Positions 7,111 to 15,813 of a stretch of DNA of 32,244 bases are shown one piece after another; positions within the stretch are counted from its first letter, which is position 1; each line of letters opens with the position of its first letter. The notes below the pieces were generated by a model that saw nothing but the letters and a program-made list of their open reading frames with translations, ran no database searches and had not been told where the DNA came from. Source of the DNA: Desulfarculus sp. (GTDB lineage: Bacteria > Desulfobacterota > Desulfarculia > Desulfarculales > Desulfarculaceae); the NCBI GenBank assembly GCA_016218705.1, contig JACRDC010000089.1, forward strand, positions 1 through 32,244, in the 5' to 3' direction. The translations under genes were made by a program, and so were the position numbers.

Positions 7111-8871
7111 ATGCCCTTTTCGTTGGATTGCCTTCGGCAAAACTTCGCCGTGCTGGCCTCGGTCTCGCCGGAGGTGGCCTGCTGGCTGGAGGCCGAGGCT
7201 GATTTCGCCCACTGCCACCAGCGCGCCGCCAATCTGACCCCCTCTCCCCCGCACAACAATCCCCTGCTGGAACGCGGCCTGGAGGTGGGCGGCATCACCG
7301 TGGTGGTGGGCGGCGGGCTGCTGGACGAGGTCTGCCAGCTCATCAAATGCATGCCGCCGGGCCACCAGGTCTTTTTGCTGGAGCCCCGGGCCGAGGTGCT
7401 GGCCCTGGGCCTGGGCCGCTTCGCGGTGGAGCCCCACCTGGCCGAGGGCGACCTGGTGCTCCTGGCCCCCAGCGAGGCCGCCCTGGAGGAGGCCCTGCAA
7501 CGCCACCCCCAACTGGCCCTGGCCGAGCGCCTGGAGCTGATTACCATGGCCTCCCGGGATGGCCGCCCCCTGCCCGAGGCGGCCCGCGCCCGCCTGTACC
7601 GGGTGTTGGGCCAGGCGGTCAAGGCCCGGGACATGGCGCTGAACTGGGAGGGGCCGGCTGGCGCCAACCTGGTGCGCAACCTCTGCCACCTGGCCTTCAT
7701 GGGCCGCTCCCTGGAGATGGCCGGCTCCCTGGCCGGCAAACCCGCCCTCCTGGTGGAGCAGGGGCCTTCCCTGGGCGAGTCCCTGGAGCGGCTGACCGGC
7801 CTGGTGGGAGGCGCGGCCCTGTTCTGCACCGACGCCGCCCTGCCCACGGTGCTGGAGGCCGGTATCCTGCCCACCGCCGTGGCCCTGACCAACCCCGGCC
7901 AAGGCCCCCTCTGGGGCTTTCAGCACCAGGCCCTGGCCGCCACCCCGCTGGTCGCCGAGGAGGTGGCCCACGCCTCCACGGTCAAGGCCTATCCCGGACC
8001 GCGCTTCCTGTGCCTGGGCCCCCGGGTGACCCTGCCCGGCCACTTCAGCCTGCTGGCTCCCTCCTTCACCCCCCAGCACCACTGCCTGGCCCGCCTGGCC
8101 GAGGTGGCGGCCCTGGCCGGCTGCCAGCCCCTCATCCTGGTGGGCGCCGACTTGTGCCAGGAGGGCGGCGAACTAAACCTGCCGGGCATGGACGGCCAGC
8201 CGGTGGTCTCCAGCCTGGAGCAGGCGGCGGCGGCCAACGGCCTGGGGCGGGTGCTGGCCCGCCTGGGCCAGGGGGCCATCAACACCTCGCCCCGGGGCCT
8301 GGGCCTGCCCGGCACCCGCCCGGGCAGCCTGGAGGACCTGCTGCCCATCTTGGGCGGGCCGGGCCAGCCGCCACGGGCCGCCGGCCTGGACCAGGAGGCC
8401 TGGCTGGACGCCGCTGGCCTGGCCGAGGTGGCCCAGGGCCTGCGCCTGGCCGCCGCCGGGGCCACCCGCCTGTGGCAGCGGGCCGCCGCCCCTCTGTTGG
8501 ACTTTCCCCGCGGCCAGGGCCAACAGGCCGCCGCCCTGCTCACCTCGGCCGATCATCTCTTCGTGGCCCTGGCCGAGCAGGCCGCCGCCGAGCCCCTGCT
8601 CTCGGCCTTCATGGGCGGCTGCCTGGTGCGGGCCTTCCGCCGCCGCCACCGCCTGTTGTGCAACGGCCGCAGCCAGGGCATCACCGTGGACGACGCCTGC
8701 CAGGAGCTGCAACGCTGCCTGCAAGACATGGAGAGCCGGGCCGGCGAACTGGCCGTGGCCATGCGCCAGATGGCCGACGAGTTCGAGGAGCTGTCCCAGG
8801 CCAGCCGCGCGGGCGACCGGGAATTCCTATCCTCTTACGCCCGCCAGACCGGCCATCCCGCCCTGGCCTAA
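7111..8871 (+). CDS. Maf / MptE-like DUF115 family protein
   Basis: A 587-residue protein with the DUF115 core around residues 208-370: GKPALLVEQGPSLGESLERL, then a strand ending in CTDAALPTVLEAGILPTAVALT. This pattern is typical of the motility accessory factor (Maf) / 6-hydroxymethylpterin pyrophosphokinase MptE-like family. Bacterial members are linked to flagellin glycosylation with nonulosonic acids; others are uncharacterised. The C-terminal 200 residues are Ala/Leu-rich and helical. No flagellin, flagellar or sialic-acid synthesis gene is nearby, so the role is unclear. The ATG at 7111 gives a clean start; a TTG at 7039 would add a basic Pro-rich stretch unlike the rest. Confidence 0.75.
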   Translation: MPFSLDCLRQNFAVLASVSPEVACWLEAEADFAHCHQRAANLTPSPPHNNPLLERGLEVGGITVVVGGGLLDEVCQLIKCMPPGHQVFLLEPRAEVLALGLGRFAVEPHLAEGDLVLLAPSEAALEEALQRHPQLALAERLELITMASRDGRPLPEAARARLYRVLGQAVKARDMALNWEGPAGANLVRNLCHLAFMGRSLEMAGSLAGKPALLVEQGPSLGESLERLTGLVGGAALFCTDAALPTVLEAGILPTAVALTNPGQGPLWGFQHQALAATPLVAEEVAHASTVKAYPGPRFLCLGPRVTLPGHFSLLAPSFTPQHHCLARLAEVAALAGCQPLILVGADLCQEGGELNLPGMDGQPVVSSLEQAAAANGLGRVLARLGQGAINTSPRGLGLPGTRPGSLEDLLPILGGPGQPPRAAGLDQEAWLDAAGLAEVAQGLRLAAAGATRLWQRAAAPLLDFPRGQGQQAAALLTSADHLFVALAEQAAAEPLLSAFMGGCLVRAFRRRHRLLCNGRSQGITVDDACQELQRCLQDMESRAGELAVAMRQMADEFEELSQASRAGDREFLSSYARQTGHPALA

Positions 8872-8989
8872 GCCCCGCCCACCATTTTTTGCCCTGGCCC
8901 CCCCACCGGGGCTAGAATTGGGCAATTGGCAGAAGCCGGCGGCGGCGCCCCTCCGGCGGTCCTGCCCACAACCCCGGGAGGAAGATGAC

Positions 8990-9832
8990 ATGCTGGACGT
9001 CACCGGTCTGCCCGATTGGGTCGAGAACCTCAACGCCATGAGCCTGGCCGTCAAGCAGGAGATGTTCCGGGCCGGGCTGTTTCTGGCCGTGGGCCTGTTG
9101 GGCGCGGCCCTGCTGGCGCGCCTGACCAACTACCTGCGCCTGCGCGAGTTCCCCCGGGCCTTGATAATCGCCGCGCGGGTGGCCTATTTCCTGGTGCTGC
9201 TGGCCGGGGTGATGACCTCCCTGCATCAAATGGGCCTGCCCTACCGCTTCTTGGTACGCGGCCTGCTGCTGGTGGTGCTCATCGGCTCGGCCCTTTACAT
9301 GATGCTGCGGCCCTTCATGCCCACCCTGCCCTTCCGCATCGGCGATGTGGTCCTGGCCGCCCAGATCTACGGCAAGGTGGAATCCATCTCTTTTCTGTAC
9401 ACCCGCCTGCGCACCTTCGACGGCAAGGTGGTCTTCGTGCCCAACAGCAAGATCATCAAGGAGACCCTCGTCAACTACCACACCACCCCCTACCGCCGGG
9501 TGGACCTGGACGTGACCATCCGCTACGAGGACGACCTGGACCGCGCCCGCCAGGTGATGGTGGAGATCATGAAGGCCGATGAGCGGGTGCTGGAAAAGCC
9601 GGCGCCCACGGTCTTCGTGCTCAAGCTGGGCGACTATGGCGTGCACCTGGGCGGGCGTTGCTGGGTGCCCAACCTCAAGCACTGGAAGGCCCGCTGCGAC
9701 ATGCTGGAGTTGGTCAAGAGGCGCTTCGACCAGGAGCCGGCGGTCAGCGCCGCCCTGCCCCGCCAGGAGATGGTGCTCCTGCCGGACGGCGGCGAGGCCA
9801 GGCCAGGGGGCGCGGCGGGGCGAGAGGGGTAG
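8990..9832 (+). CDS. MscS-family mechanosensitive channel
   Basis: A 280-residue inner-membrane protein with three N-terminal membrane segments (about residues 25-45, 55-77 and 84-105), followed by the MscS beta domain (FRIGDVVLAAQIYGKVESIS, then TFDGKVVFVPNSKI and VNYHTTPYRRVDLDVTIRY). This is the standard small MscS arrangement for osmotic safety valves. The start is set by GGGAGGAAG (8976-8984) six bases before the ATG; an upstream in-frame ATG at 8918 lacks such a site. The C-terminus ends in a Gly-rich tail. Confidence 0.9.
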   Translation: MLDVTGLPDWVENLNAMSLAVKQEMFRAGLFLAVGLLGAALLARLTNYLRLREFPRALIIAARVAYFLVLLAGVMTSLHQMGLPYRFLVRGLLLVVLIGSALYMMLRPFMPTLPFRIGDVVLAAQIYGKVESISFLYTRLRTFDGKVVFVPNSKIIKETLVNYHTTPYRRVDLDVTIRYEDDLDRARQVMVEIMKADERVLEKPAPTVFVLKLGDYGVHLGGRCWVPNLKHWKARCDMLELVKRRFDQEPAVSAALPRQEMVLLPDGGEARPGGAAGREG

Positions 9833-9854
9833 TTGGCCCCGGCAGTCTGGGGGG

Positions 9855-9895
9855 CGAAAAGACCGGCCCCCCGCTGGGCTTGCCGGCGGGGGGCC
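9855..9895 (-). terminator. Intrinsic terminator of the outer-membrane protein gene
   Basis: GGCCCCCCGC (9865-9874) pairs with GCGGGGGGCC (9886-9895) around an 11-base loop. On the minus strand the stem is followed by GGTCTTTTCG, a modest T-run. It lies between the converging ends of the MscS gene (+) and the barrel protein gene (-), so it may stop transcription from both sides. Confidence 0.6.
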
Positions 9896-9922
9896 AGGGG
9901 GGGTTGGGGGTTGTGACGGCGG

Positions 9923-10885
9923 CTAGAACCCGAAGGTGAATTGCAGGCCCATGACCCACTCGTTGCCGGCCACGGCGCCCAGGTCGGGCATGTCGGTGTA
10001 GTAGTAGCTGACCTCGGGTTGCAGGCCCAGCTTCTCGCTTAGCTGGTAGGGCACGGCCACGTAGGCGGCCCAGCGGCTGTAACGGCCGGTGTTGGCGTAG
10101 CCGCTGTTGTTGTCGGTGAGCGACATGGCGGGCCGGGGCGCGTTGGCCACCTGCCAGGCCGAGGACTCGTTGCCCACGGCGGCCTGGGAGCGTTGCAGGC
10201 CGCCGCCCACGGTCACGCCCAGGGCGCGGGCCGGGTTCCACTTGAGGGCCAGGAAGCCGCCCTGGCCGTCTTCTTCCTGGATGCGTCCGTCGGCGCCGAA
10301 CAGGGGGCCACCGGCCTGCAGCCAGGGGGCGTTGTCCGGGGGGCCCTGGCCAGCGGCGCGGCCGGCGGTGGGCCGGGAGGGCGGGTCGGCGCCCAGACCG
10401 CTGGCCGAGAAGGCCAGGGGCAGGTTACGGGTACCGCGGCCCTGCGTGGGGGCGGCGTGGGAAGTCTGGGTATCCAGCCAGGGAGGCGTCACCGGCGGCG
10501 CCGCCGAGCCCGACTTGAACTCAAAGGCCGGGTCGGGCAGGGGCACGCTGGCGTTGAGGTCGCTACGGCTCAAGAGGGCCGAGGCGGGCTCGGCCTCGGC
10601 GGCCGAGGCCGCCAACTGCTTGGCCGGGGCCTGGGCCTTGGCCGGCGCGGCCTGGCCGCCCTCCAGGCGGGCCATCTCCAAGAAGACCTCGGGCATGCCG
10701 GCGGGCAGGATGCCCTGGGGCTGCCAGCGCGGGTTTTCTTGATTCAAGGCCAGCAGGAGCCCCTCGGGCAGGCGCTCGCTGGGCAGCAAGGGGTCCTCGG
10801 GTGGCAGGACGCCCAAGGCCCAGGCCGGCGAGGCCATGCAGACCCCCACGGCCAAGGCCGTGATAAACAAGAATATTCTGCGCAT
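9923..10885 (-). CDS. Probable outer-membrane beta-barrel protein
   Basis: A 320-residue exported protein. The chosen ATG (10885) follows GGGAGAAG on the minus strand and gives a signal peptide MRRIFLFITALAVGVCMA ending in SPAWA. Residues about 20-190 are Pro/Ala-rich and look disordered. The final 110 residues alternate as amphipathic strands with Gly and aromatic residues (GGFLALKWNPARALGVTVGG, LQPEVSYYYTD) and end EWVMGLQFTFGF. The terminal Phe is the usual signal for BAM-dependent assembly. Four or more C-terminal strands are visible, fewer than a complete barrel, so it may oligomerise or be divergent. No specific family was recognised. Confidence 0.65.
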   Translation of the reverse strand: MRRIFLFITALAVGVCMASPAWALGVLPPEDPLLPSERLPEGLLLALNQENPRWQPQGILPAGMPEVFLEMARLEGGQAAPAKAQAPAKQLAASAAEAEPASALLSRSDLNASVPLPDPAFEFKSGSAAPPVTPPWLDTQTSHAAPTQGRGTRNLPLAFSASGLGADPPSRPTAGRAAGQGPPDNAPWLQAGGPLFGADGRIQEEDGQGGFLALKWNPARALGVTVGGGLQRSQAAVGNESSAWQVANAPRPAMSLTDNNSGYANTGRYSRWAAYVAVPYQLSEKLGLQPEVSYYYTDMPDLGAVAGNEWVMGLQFTFGF

Positions 10886-10941
10886 GATCCAGCTTCTCCC
10901 GCCAGAGTATGTGCATGCGAACACCCCGGCCTTATTACCAT

Positions 10942-10970
10942 ACTATAAATTCTGGGTATTTAGCCATAAA
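10942..10970 (-). promoter_or_regulatory. Promoter candidate for the outer-membrane protein gene
   Basis: On the minus strand, TTTATG (10970-10965) and TATAGT (10947-10942) are separated by 17 bases. The -10 hexamer matches consensus at five of six positions. The pair lies in the only AT-rich stretch upstream of the signal-peptide start codon. Confidence 0.4.
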
Positions 10971-11003
10971 ATTATGGCTTCCGCCCCCGGGGGCGGCCAT
11001 TCT

Positions 11004-11156
11004 GGTATAAACTGCCGGCAAGGCAAGTGGCAATCAAAGCCATCCATGGCTTTGATTGCCCACCGGCCGGGCAAAATAGTGTTTTTGCCCGGCCTCCCGG
11101 GCGCTTGCGCGGCCGGTGGGCCATCCATGGCCCGCATGGCAAGTGGCGATCAAACC
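11004..11156. repeat. Folded intergenic element, family B copy 1
   Basis: It contains a perfect 14-base hairpin GCAATCAAAGCCAT / ATGGCTTTGATTGC (11030-11059, CC loop). A nested GC-rich fold follows (CCCACCGGCC ... GGCCGGTGGG enclosing GGGCAAAA ... TTTTGCCC), then GGGCCATCCATGGCCC (11118-11133) and CATGGCAAGTGGCGATCAAAC. The blocks GGTATAAAC, GCAATCAAAGCCATCCATGG and CCATCCATGGCCCGCATG recur at 29757-29860. It lies upstream of yedF and ends about 50 bases before its start. Confidence 0.75.
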
Positions 11157-11204
11157 TCGCGCTTGACCGCCGCTGGCCATCCAAACCATCAGCGGGAGGA
11201 AAAC

Positions 11205-11798
11205 ATGCTGGATTGTCGAGGATTGGCCTGTCCCCAGCCGGTGATAAAGGCCAAGGAACTCCTGGAAGCCCAGGCCCCCCAGGAGGCTCGGATATTGGTG
11301 GACAACCAGGCCGCCAGCCAGAACGTCAGCCGTTTCTTGAACAGCCAGGGCTACCAGGTCATGGTGACGCCCCAGGGCGGCGACTTTCTGCTGACCGCCC
11401 AGCGCGACCAAAGCCTGCCGGTGCAAGAGGCGCCGGCGGCCCAGGCGGCCTGCGCCGGACCCGAGCGGGTGCTGGTCTTCGTCCGCTCCGACACCCTGGG
11501 CCGGGGCGACGAGGCCCTGGGCGCCGGCCTGATGAAGAACTTCCTGCTCACCCTCAAGGAGATGGGGCCGGCCCTGTGGCGCCTGGTCTTTGTCAACGCC
11601 GGGGTGAGGCTGTGCTGCCAGGGCTCCCAATCCCTGCCGGCCTTGCGGGAGCTGGAGCAGGGCGGCGTGAGCATCCTGGTCTGCGGCACCTGCCTTAACC
11701 ACTACGGGCTCTTGGAGCAGAAAGAGGTGGGCGAGACCACCAACATGCTGGACATCGTCACCAGCATGCAGGTGGCCGGCAAGGTCCTCACCATCTAG
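11205..11798 (+). CDS. yedF: YedF: TusA-like plus DsrE-like selenium metabolism protein
   Basis: A 197-residue two-domain protein. Residues 1-70 are a TusA/SirA-like sulfur-carrier domain with the CPxP motif (LACPQPV, Cys9) and an extra Cys4. Residues about 85-197 are DsrE/F-like, with LVFVRSDTLGRGDEALG and the cysteine pair in CGTCLNHYGL. This fusion is the family called YedF, which is found with selenophosphate-utilising organisms and is thought to act in selenium trafficking; its biochemical role is not firmly settled. The ATG follows GGGAGGA at 11194-11200. The structured repeat ends shortly upstream. A selenoprotein gene at 29988 in the same window fits a selenium-using host. Confidence 0.88.
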   Translation: MLDCRGLACPQPVIKAKELLEAQAPQEARILVDNQAASQNVSRFLNSQGYQVMVTPQGGDFLLTAQRDQSLPVQEAPAAQAACAGPERVLVFVRSDTLGRGDEALGAGLMKNFLLTLKEMGPALWRLVFVNAGVRLCCQGSQSLPALRELEQGGVSILVCGTCLNHYGLLEQKEVGETTNMLDIVTSMQVAGKVLTI

Positions 11799-11896
11799 CC
11801 TCGCCCCGCCGCCCCGCCAGCCTGGCCCCAGGCCCTGCTTCGCGCCTCGACCCATTTGCATCACGAATGAATCAAGCCCCAAGCCATCGCAATTGA

Positions 11897-12907
11897 CTAT
11901 GCCGTCCGCCAGCCGCGCAGGATACCGGCTGGGCCGCCCTCCTTGGTGGCGCCCAGGTACTCGATGCGCTCCAGGCCGGCCCGGGCCAGCATGTCCGTCA
12001 GTTCCTCCAGGGTGTAGGCCCAGCCTTCCCCGGTGTTGACCAGCATGTTGAGCCCAAACAGGCCGGCGAAGGGATGGCCGGGCACCTGCACCACGAACTC
12101 CTGCACCAGCACCTGGCCGCCGGGCGTGAGCGCCGCCGCGGCCTTGTCCAGCATGGCCTGGCAGGCCCCTGGCCCCTCGCCGTGCAGTATCTGGCTGAGC
12201 CAGACCACGTCGTAGGGGCCGCCGGCCAGGGCCGGGTTCTCAAGATAGTCGCCCTGGAGGAAGGCCACCTCCACCCCGGGGTAATGGGCCGCCTCCTCGC
12301 GGAAATAGGTCTCCGCGCCGGGCAGGTCGTAGACCGTGGCCTTCAGCCCCGGCACCTCCTGGCTGAAGGTGAGCGCGTAGACCCCGGGGCCGCCGCCCAT
12401 GTCCAGCAGGCGCATGCCGGCTTGCAGCCCCAGGCGCCCGGCCAGGCCCCGGGACTGCTGGCGGGCGATGTCGCGCATGGCCCGGTAGAAGTGCTGGCGC
12501 TCGGGGTTGGGGCCGGGGCCGGCGTGGGCGGGGTGCTCCACGGGCCGGCCCGTGCGCACGCACTGGGCCAGTTGTGACCAGTCCTTGACCATGTCGGCCA
12601 TGTGCAGGATGGCGTGGCTCATGTCCGTGGACAGGCCCGGCGTGAGGCTGGGCGCCGCCTGGGGGTTGAGGTGATAGAGCCCGCCCTCCAGGCGCAACAG
12701 GTCCAGGACCAGCAAGGCCCTGAGCAGGATGTCCAGGCCCCGCTGGTCCAGGTTGAGCCTTTGGCGCAGTTCCTGGCCGCTGGCCGGGCCTTGGGCCAGG
12801 GCGGCGGTCAGCCCGGTCTGCACGGCGGCGTGCAGGGCGCAGGCTTCCCAGTAGGCGGCGGAGACGGAACGCACCCGGTCGGCGTCCCAGGGTCTTTGGG
12901 GGGGCAT
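11897..12907 (-). CDS. SAM-dependent O-methyltransferase family 2 protein
   Basis: A 336-residue protein with an N-terminal winged-helix dimerisation region (residues 10-90: AVQTGLTAALAQGPASGQEL... LDILLRALLVLDLL). A Rossmann methyltransferase domain follows, with motif I LLDMGGGPGVYALTF (about residues 167-181), YDLPGAE and the LSQILHGEG segment containing a His at the usual catalytic-base position. Family 2 members methylate phenolic or other small-molecule hydroxyls; the substrate here is unknown. AAGGAGACCGCCC precedes the ATG. It is convergent with yedF and divergent from fabH. Confidence 0.85.
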   Translation of the reverse strand: MPPQRPWDADRVRSVSAAYWEACALHAAVQTGLTAALAQGPASGQELRQRLNLDQRGLDILLRALLVLDLLRLEGGLYHLNPQAAPSLTPGLSTDMSHAILHMADMVKDWSQLAQCVRTGRPVEHPAHAGPGPNPERQHFYRAMRDIARQQSRGLAGRLGLQAGMRLLDMGGGPGVYALTFSQEVPGLKATVYDLPGAETYFREEAAHYPGVEVAFLQGDYLENPALAGGPYDVVWLSQILHGEGPGACQAMLDKAAAALTPGGQVLVQEFVVQVPGHPFAGLFGLNMLVNTGEGWAYTLEELTDMLARAGLERIEYLGATKEGGPAGILRGWRTA

Positions 12908-13188
12908 GGGCGGTCTCCTTGTGGGTGGTGTGGTCGCGAATGGAGCGGCTGCCCAAAAGATAGCGCCACCCAGGCCGCCGGGTCAACCGCGCCACGCCGG
13001 GCGTGTCCCTGGCCCCCGGCGGGAGCCGCCGGCCCCGGGCCAACCCCACCACCCCATCCGGCCCGTTTACCGCAGAGGCACTCTGCCTTGACCGGGCGGG
13101 GCGAAGGGTATATGGTGCTGAATCGCGTTCAACGACCATCCCGTCCCTGCGGGGGCCTCTGCGGGCCTGCCCATGGCCGTCAGCAAGC

Positions 13189-13202
13189 GAGGAGCAGCTT
13201 TG
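13189..13202 (+). promoter_or_regulatory. Ribosome binding site that sets a TTG start for fabH
   Basis: GAGGAG (13189-13194) is followed five bases later by TTG (13200). The in-frame ATG at 13173 has no such site and would add nine non-family residues. The residues after TTG (SKVSILGTGCHLPE) match the normal FabH N-terminus. Confidence 0.65.
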
Positions 13203-14186
13203 TCAAAGGTCAGCATCCTGGGCACCGGCTGTCATCTGCCGGAGCGCGTCATACCCAATTCGTACTTCGAAGGCATCGTGGACACCAGCGACGAGTGGAT
13301 CGTCAGCCGCAGCGGCATCCGCGAACGGCGCATGGTCCTGCCCGGCCAGGCCATGAGCGACCTGGCCACGCCGGCGGCCAAGAAGGCCCTGGAGATGGCC
13401 GGGGTGGCGCCGGGCGAGCTGGACCTGATCGTGGTGGGCACCAGCACCGCCGACATGTTGAGCCCCTCCTGCGCCTGCATGGTGCAGCATCAACTGGGGG
13501 CCAAGCGGGCGGTGGCCTTTGACGTCAACGCGGCCTGTCCGGGCTTTATCTACGGCATGGCCGTGGCCATGCGCTTCATCGCCGACGGCACCTACCGGCG
13601 CGCCCTGGTGGTGGGCGGCGAGATCGTCAGCCAGCGCATTGACTACAGCGACCGGGCCACCTGCGTGCTCTTTGGCGACGGGGCCGGGGCGGTGGTGCTG
13701 GGCGCCCAGGAGGGCCCCGCGCAGGGGCACATCCTCTCCACCCACATCCACTCCGACGGCGACCTGTGGGAGCTACTTTACGTGCCCGGCGGCGGCTCGC
13801 GCATACCGCCCTCCCACGAGATGGTGGACCAGCGCCTGGGCGTGGTGAGGATGCAGGGGCAGGAGGTTTTCAAGCACGCGGTGCGCGCCCTGGGCGAGGT
13901 GGCCGAGGAGGCCCTGGCCGCCAATGGCATCAGCAGCGGGCAGGTGGACTTGTTCATCCCCCACCAGGCCAACCTGCGCATCATGGAGGCGGTGGCCAAG
14001 CGCCTGGGCATCCCCCTGGAGAAGGTGGTGGTGACGGTGCACAAGTACGGCAACACTTCGGCGGCCACCATCCCCACGGCCCTGGACGAGGCGGTGCGCG
14101 ACGGCCGGGTCAAGCGCGGCGACCTGGTGCTTGTGGCCTCCTTCGGCGCCGGCTTCACCTGGGGGTCGGCCTTGTTCAGGTTCTAG
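13200..14186 (+). CDS. fabH: Beta-ketoacyl-ACP synthase III
   Basis: A 328-residue condensing enzyme that starts fatty-acid synthesis by joining acetyl-CoA (or another acyl-CoA) with malonyl-ACP. With the TTG start the catalytic triad is Cys113 (VNAACPGF), His255 (FIPHQANLR) and Asn285 (HKYGNTSAAT). The C-terminus GAGFTWGSALFRF is typical. The usual fatty-acid neighbours (plsX, fabD, fabG, acpP) are absent. It could therefore be a second, pathway-specific KAS III copy, although the sequence is a complete standard FabH. The divergent methyltransferase could be coincidental. Confidence 0.92.
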   Translation: MSKVSILGTGCHLPERVIPNSYFEGIVDTSDEWIVSRSGIRERRMVLPGQAMSDLATPAAKKALEMAGVAPGELDLIVVGTSTADMLSPSCACMVQHQLGAKRAVAFDVNAACPGFIYGMAVAMRFIADGTYRRALVVGGEIVSQRIDYSDRATCVLFGDGAGAVVLGAQEGPAQGHILSTHIHSDGDLWELLYVPGGGSRIPPSHEMVDQRLGVVRMQGQEVFKHAVRALGEVAEEALAANGISSGQVDLFIPHQANLRIMEAVAKRLGIPLEKVVVTVHKYGNTSAATIPTALDEAVRDGRVKRGDLVLVASFGAGFTWGSALFRF

Positions 14187-14568
14187 GCCGCCGCCGGTCC
14201 TAGGACAAGTTGACGGCAATCATTTGGCCTTGGCCGTCTGGCGTCTTGCCAGGGGCGCCCCATTGCCGACATGTCTTTTGTTTTCTGCCACCACAGCCCC
14301 GTGTCTTGCTCTTAGCCCGGCCATTCCCAGGGCACTGGCGGGGGGCTGCTATGAACCAGGCCGGTCAAGTCCTCGGGTGTCTGCGGCCCCAGCCCATGCC
14401 TGGGCGGCCAGGCCTACCCGCGCCGGCACCCGCACCGGCAAAGCCAGTATGGCCGGGCGGCTGAGCGGGACACAAAAAGAAACCGCTTGGGCTTTCTTCT
14501 GCCCACATCGCAAGTGCCGAGGCAGTGCCGCGAAAAACTAAAACCATACGGCTTGGCTCAATCGCAAA
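14187..14568. other. Intergenic region without recognised gene
   Basis: A 382-base gap between the convergent ends of fabH and the ornithine-cyclodeaminase-family gene. Open frames here (for example 14210-14464) have no ribosome binding site and odd compositions. I see no strong terminator hairpin with a T-run, no tRNA and no repeat shared with other parts of the window. Confidence 0.5.
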
Positions 14569-15546
14569 TCATAACTCCACCTGGCGGCCCAGGCCCAAAT
14601 GGCGGGCGCGCTCCAGGGCGGCCTGGGCGCTGGCCGCGTCTTGGGCGGCCAGGCCCACGGACTTGAAGAAGGTTATCTCCCGCTCATGGCCGCGCCCCGG
14701 GGCCTGGCCGGCCAACGCCTGGCCGATCTCCACCAGGTCAGCCTCCCGCAACACCCCTTGCCCGATGGCCTCGATAAGCTCGCCGGCCTCGGCCAGGGCC
14801 GCCTGGCGGCTGTCCACGAAGACCTTGAGGCCCTTGAGGCCGGCGGCGGGCACCTCGCGCATGGCCGGGGTGAAGGAGCCCACGCCGTTGATGTGGGCGC
14901 CGGGGGCCACCCAGGCGGGGTCGAAGACCGGCTGATGGCTGGTGGTGGCGCAGGAGATGACCTGGGCGCCTTCCACGGCCAGGCGGGGGCTGGCCACGGC
15001 CTGGGCGCGCAGGCCGGGGTAGGCCTCGCGCAGGCGTTGGGCCAGGGCCAGGGCCGAGGTCCCCGAGGGCGTGTACACGCGCGCCTCCTCGATGGGGCGC
15101 GCGGCCAGCACCGCCCGGGCCTGGTCCCAGGCCATGCCGCCGGCCCCCAACAGGGCCAGCACCCGGGCCTGGGGAAGGGCCAAGAGGCGGGTGGCCACCC
15201 CGGCGGCGGCGCCGGTGCGCAGGGCGGTGAGGCGGGCGGCCTCCATGAGGGCCAGGGGCTGGCCGTTGCCCGCGTCCAGCAAGAGCAGCAGGGCCTGGCT
15301 GGTGGGCAGGCCCTGGCCGGGGTTGCCGGGGAAGATGGTTATGACCTTGACGCTCAGGCAGGGGGCGCCCTCCAGGGCGGCGGGCATGATGAGCCCCACA
15401 CCCCCGGGGGTCTCCAGGCGCAGGCGCTCGGGGGCCTGCACCTGGCCCCGGCTCAGGGCCATGAAGGCCTGGGCGTTGACCTCCATGGCCGTTTGCATGT
15501 CCAGGGCTTGCTCGATCTCGCCAGCGCCCAAGAGTGTCAATCGCAT
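14569..15546 (-). CDS. Ornithine cyclodeaminase / mu-crystallin family protein
   Basis: A 325-residue NAD(P)-dependent enzyme-like protein. It has the substrate-side segment LSVKVITIFPGNPGQGLPTS (Lys near residue 67), ALRTGAAAGVATRLLA, the dinucleotide motif LLGAGGMAWDQ (about 130-140), and INGVGSFTPAMREVP late in the Rossmann domain. Family members include ornithine cyclodeaminase, alanine dehydrogenase (archaeal type), ketimine reductase and imine reductases. The exact reaction cannot be told. GGGAGGCAGCC precedes the ATG. It is divergent from the ABM-domain gene. Confidence 0.85.
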   Translation of the reverse strand: MRLTLLGAGEIEQALDMQTAMEVNAQAFMALSRGQVQAPERLRLETPGGVGLIMPAALEGAPCLSVKVITIFPGNPGQGLPTSQALLLLLDAGNGQPLALMEAARLTALRTGAAAGVATRLLALPQARVLALLGAGGMAWDQARAVLAARPIEEARVYTPSGTSALALAQRLREAYPGLRAQAVASPRLAVEGAQVISCATTSHQPVFDPAWVAPGAHINGVGSFTPAMREVPAAGLKGLKVFVDSRQAALAEAGELIEAIGQGVLREADLVEIGQALAGQAPGRGHEREITFFKSVGLAAQDAASAQAALERARHLGLGRQVEL

Positions 15547-15813
15547 GGCTGCCTCCCAGGGGGTATTGGCCGGTCCCGGCGCCGGCCCCTCATGCTAAGA
15601 CATGGCGCGGGTGCTTGTCACCGGCCAAGGTGATTGCCCACGGCGCGCGCGCTATCTGCTAGCATATGAGTAGAGTCTCGCAACCCATGTTCACCAGCAA
15701 ATTCGCGGGCCGGGTTTCCCCGGCCGGACCCAGGCCAGGGCCGGCCCAGGCAGGCCCGTCCCCAAGCGGTCAATTGTCCACACCCCCACCCTTGGGCGCG
15801 AAAGGAGGCGGTC

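Noticed and set aside
10193-10948. Plus-strand open frame opposite the outer-membrane protein gene
   Set aside because: The minus-strand frame has a signal peptide, ribosome site, terminal Phe, promoter and terminator; the plus-strand product is Gly/Arg-rich and unstructured.
14210-14464. Open frame between fabH and the ornithine-cyclodeaminase-family gene
   Set aside because: No ribosome site, and the product is Pro/Cys/His-rich without recognisable order.
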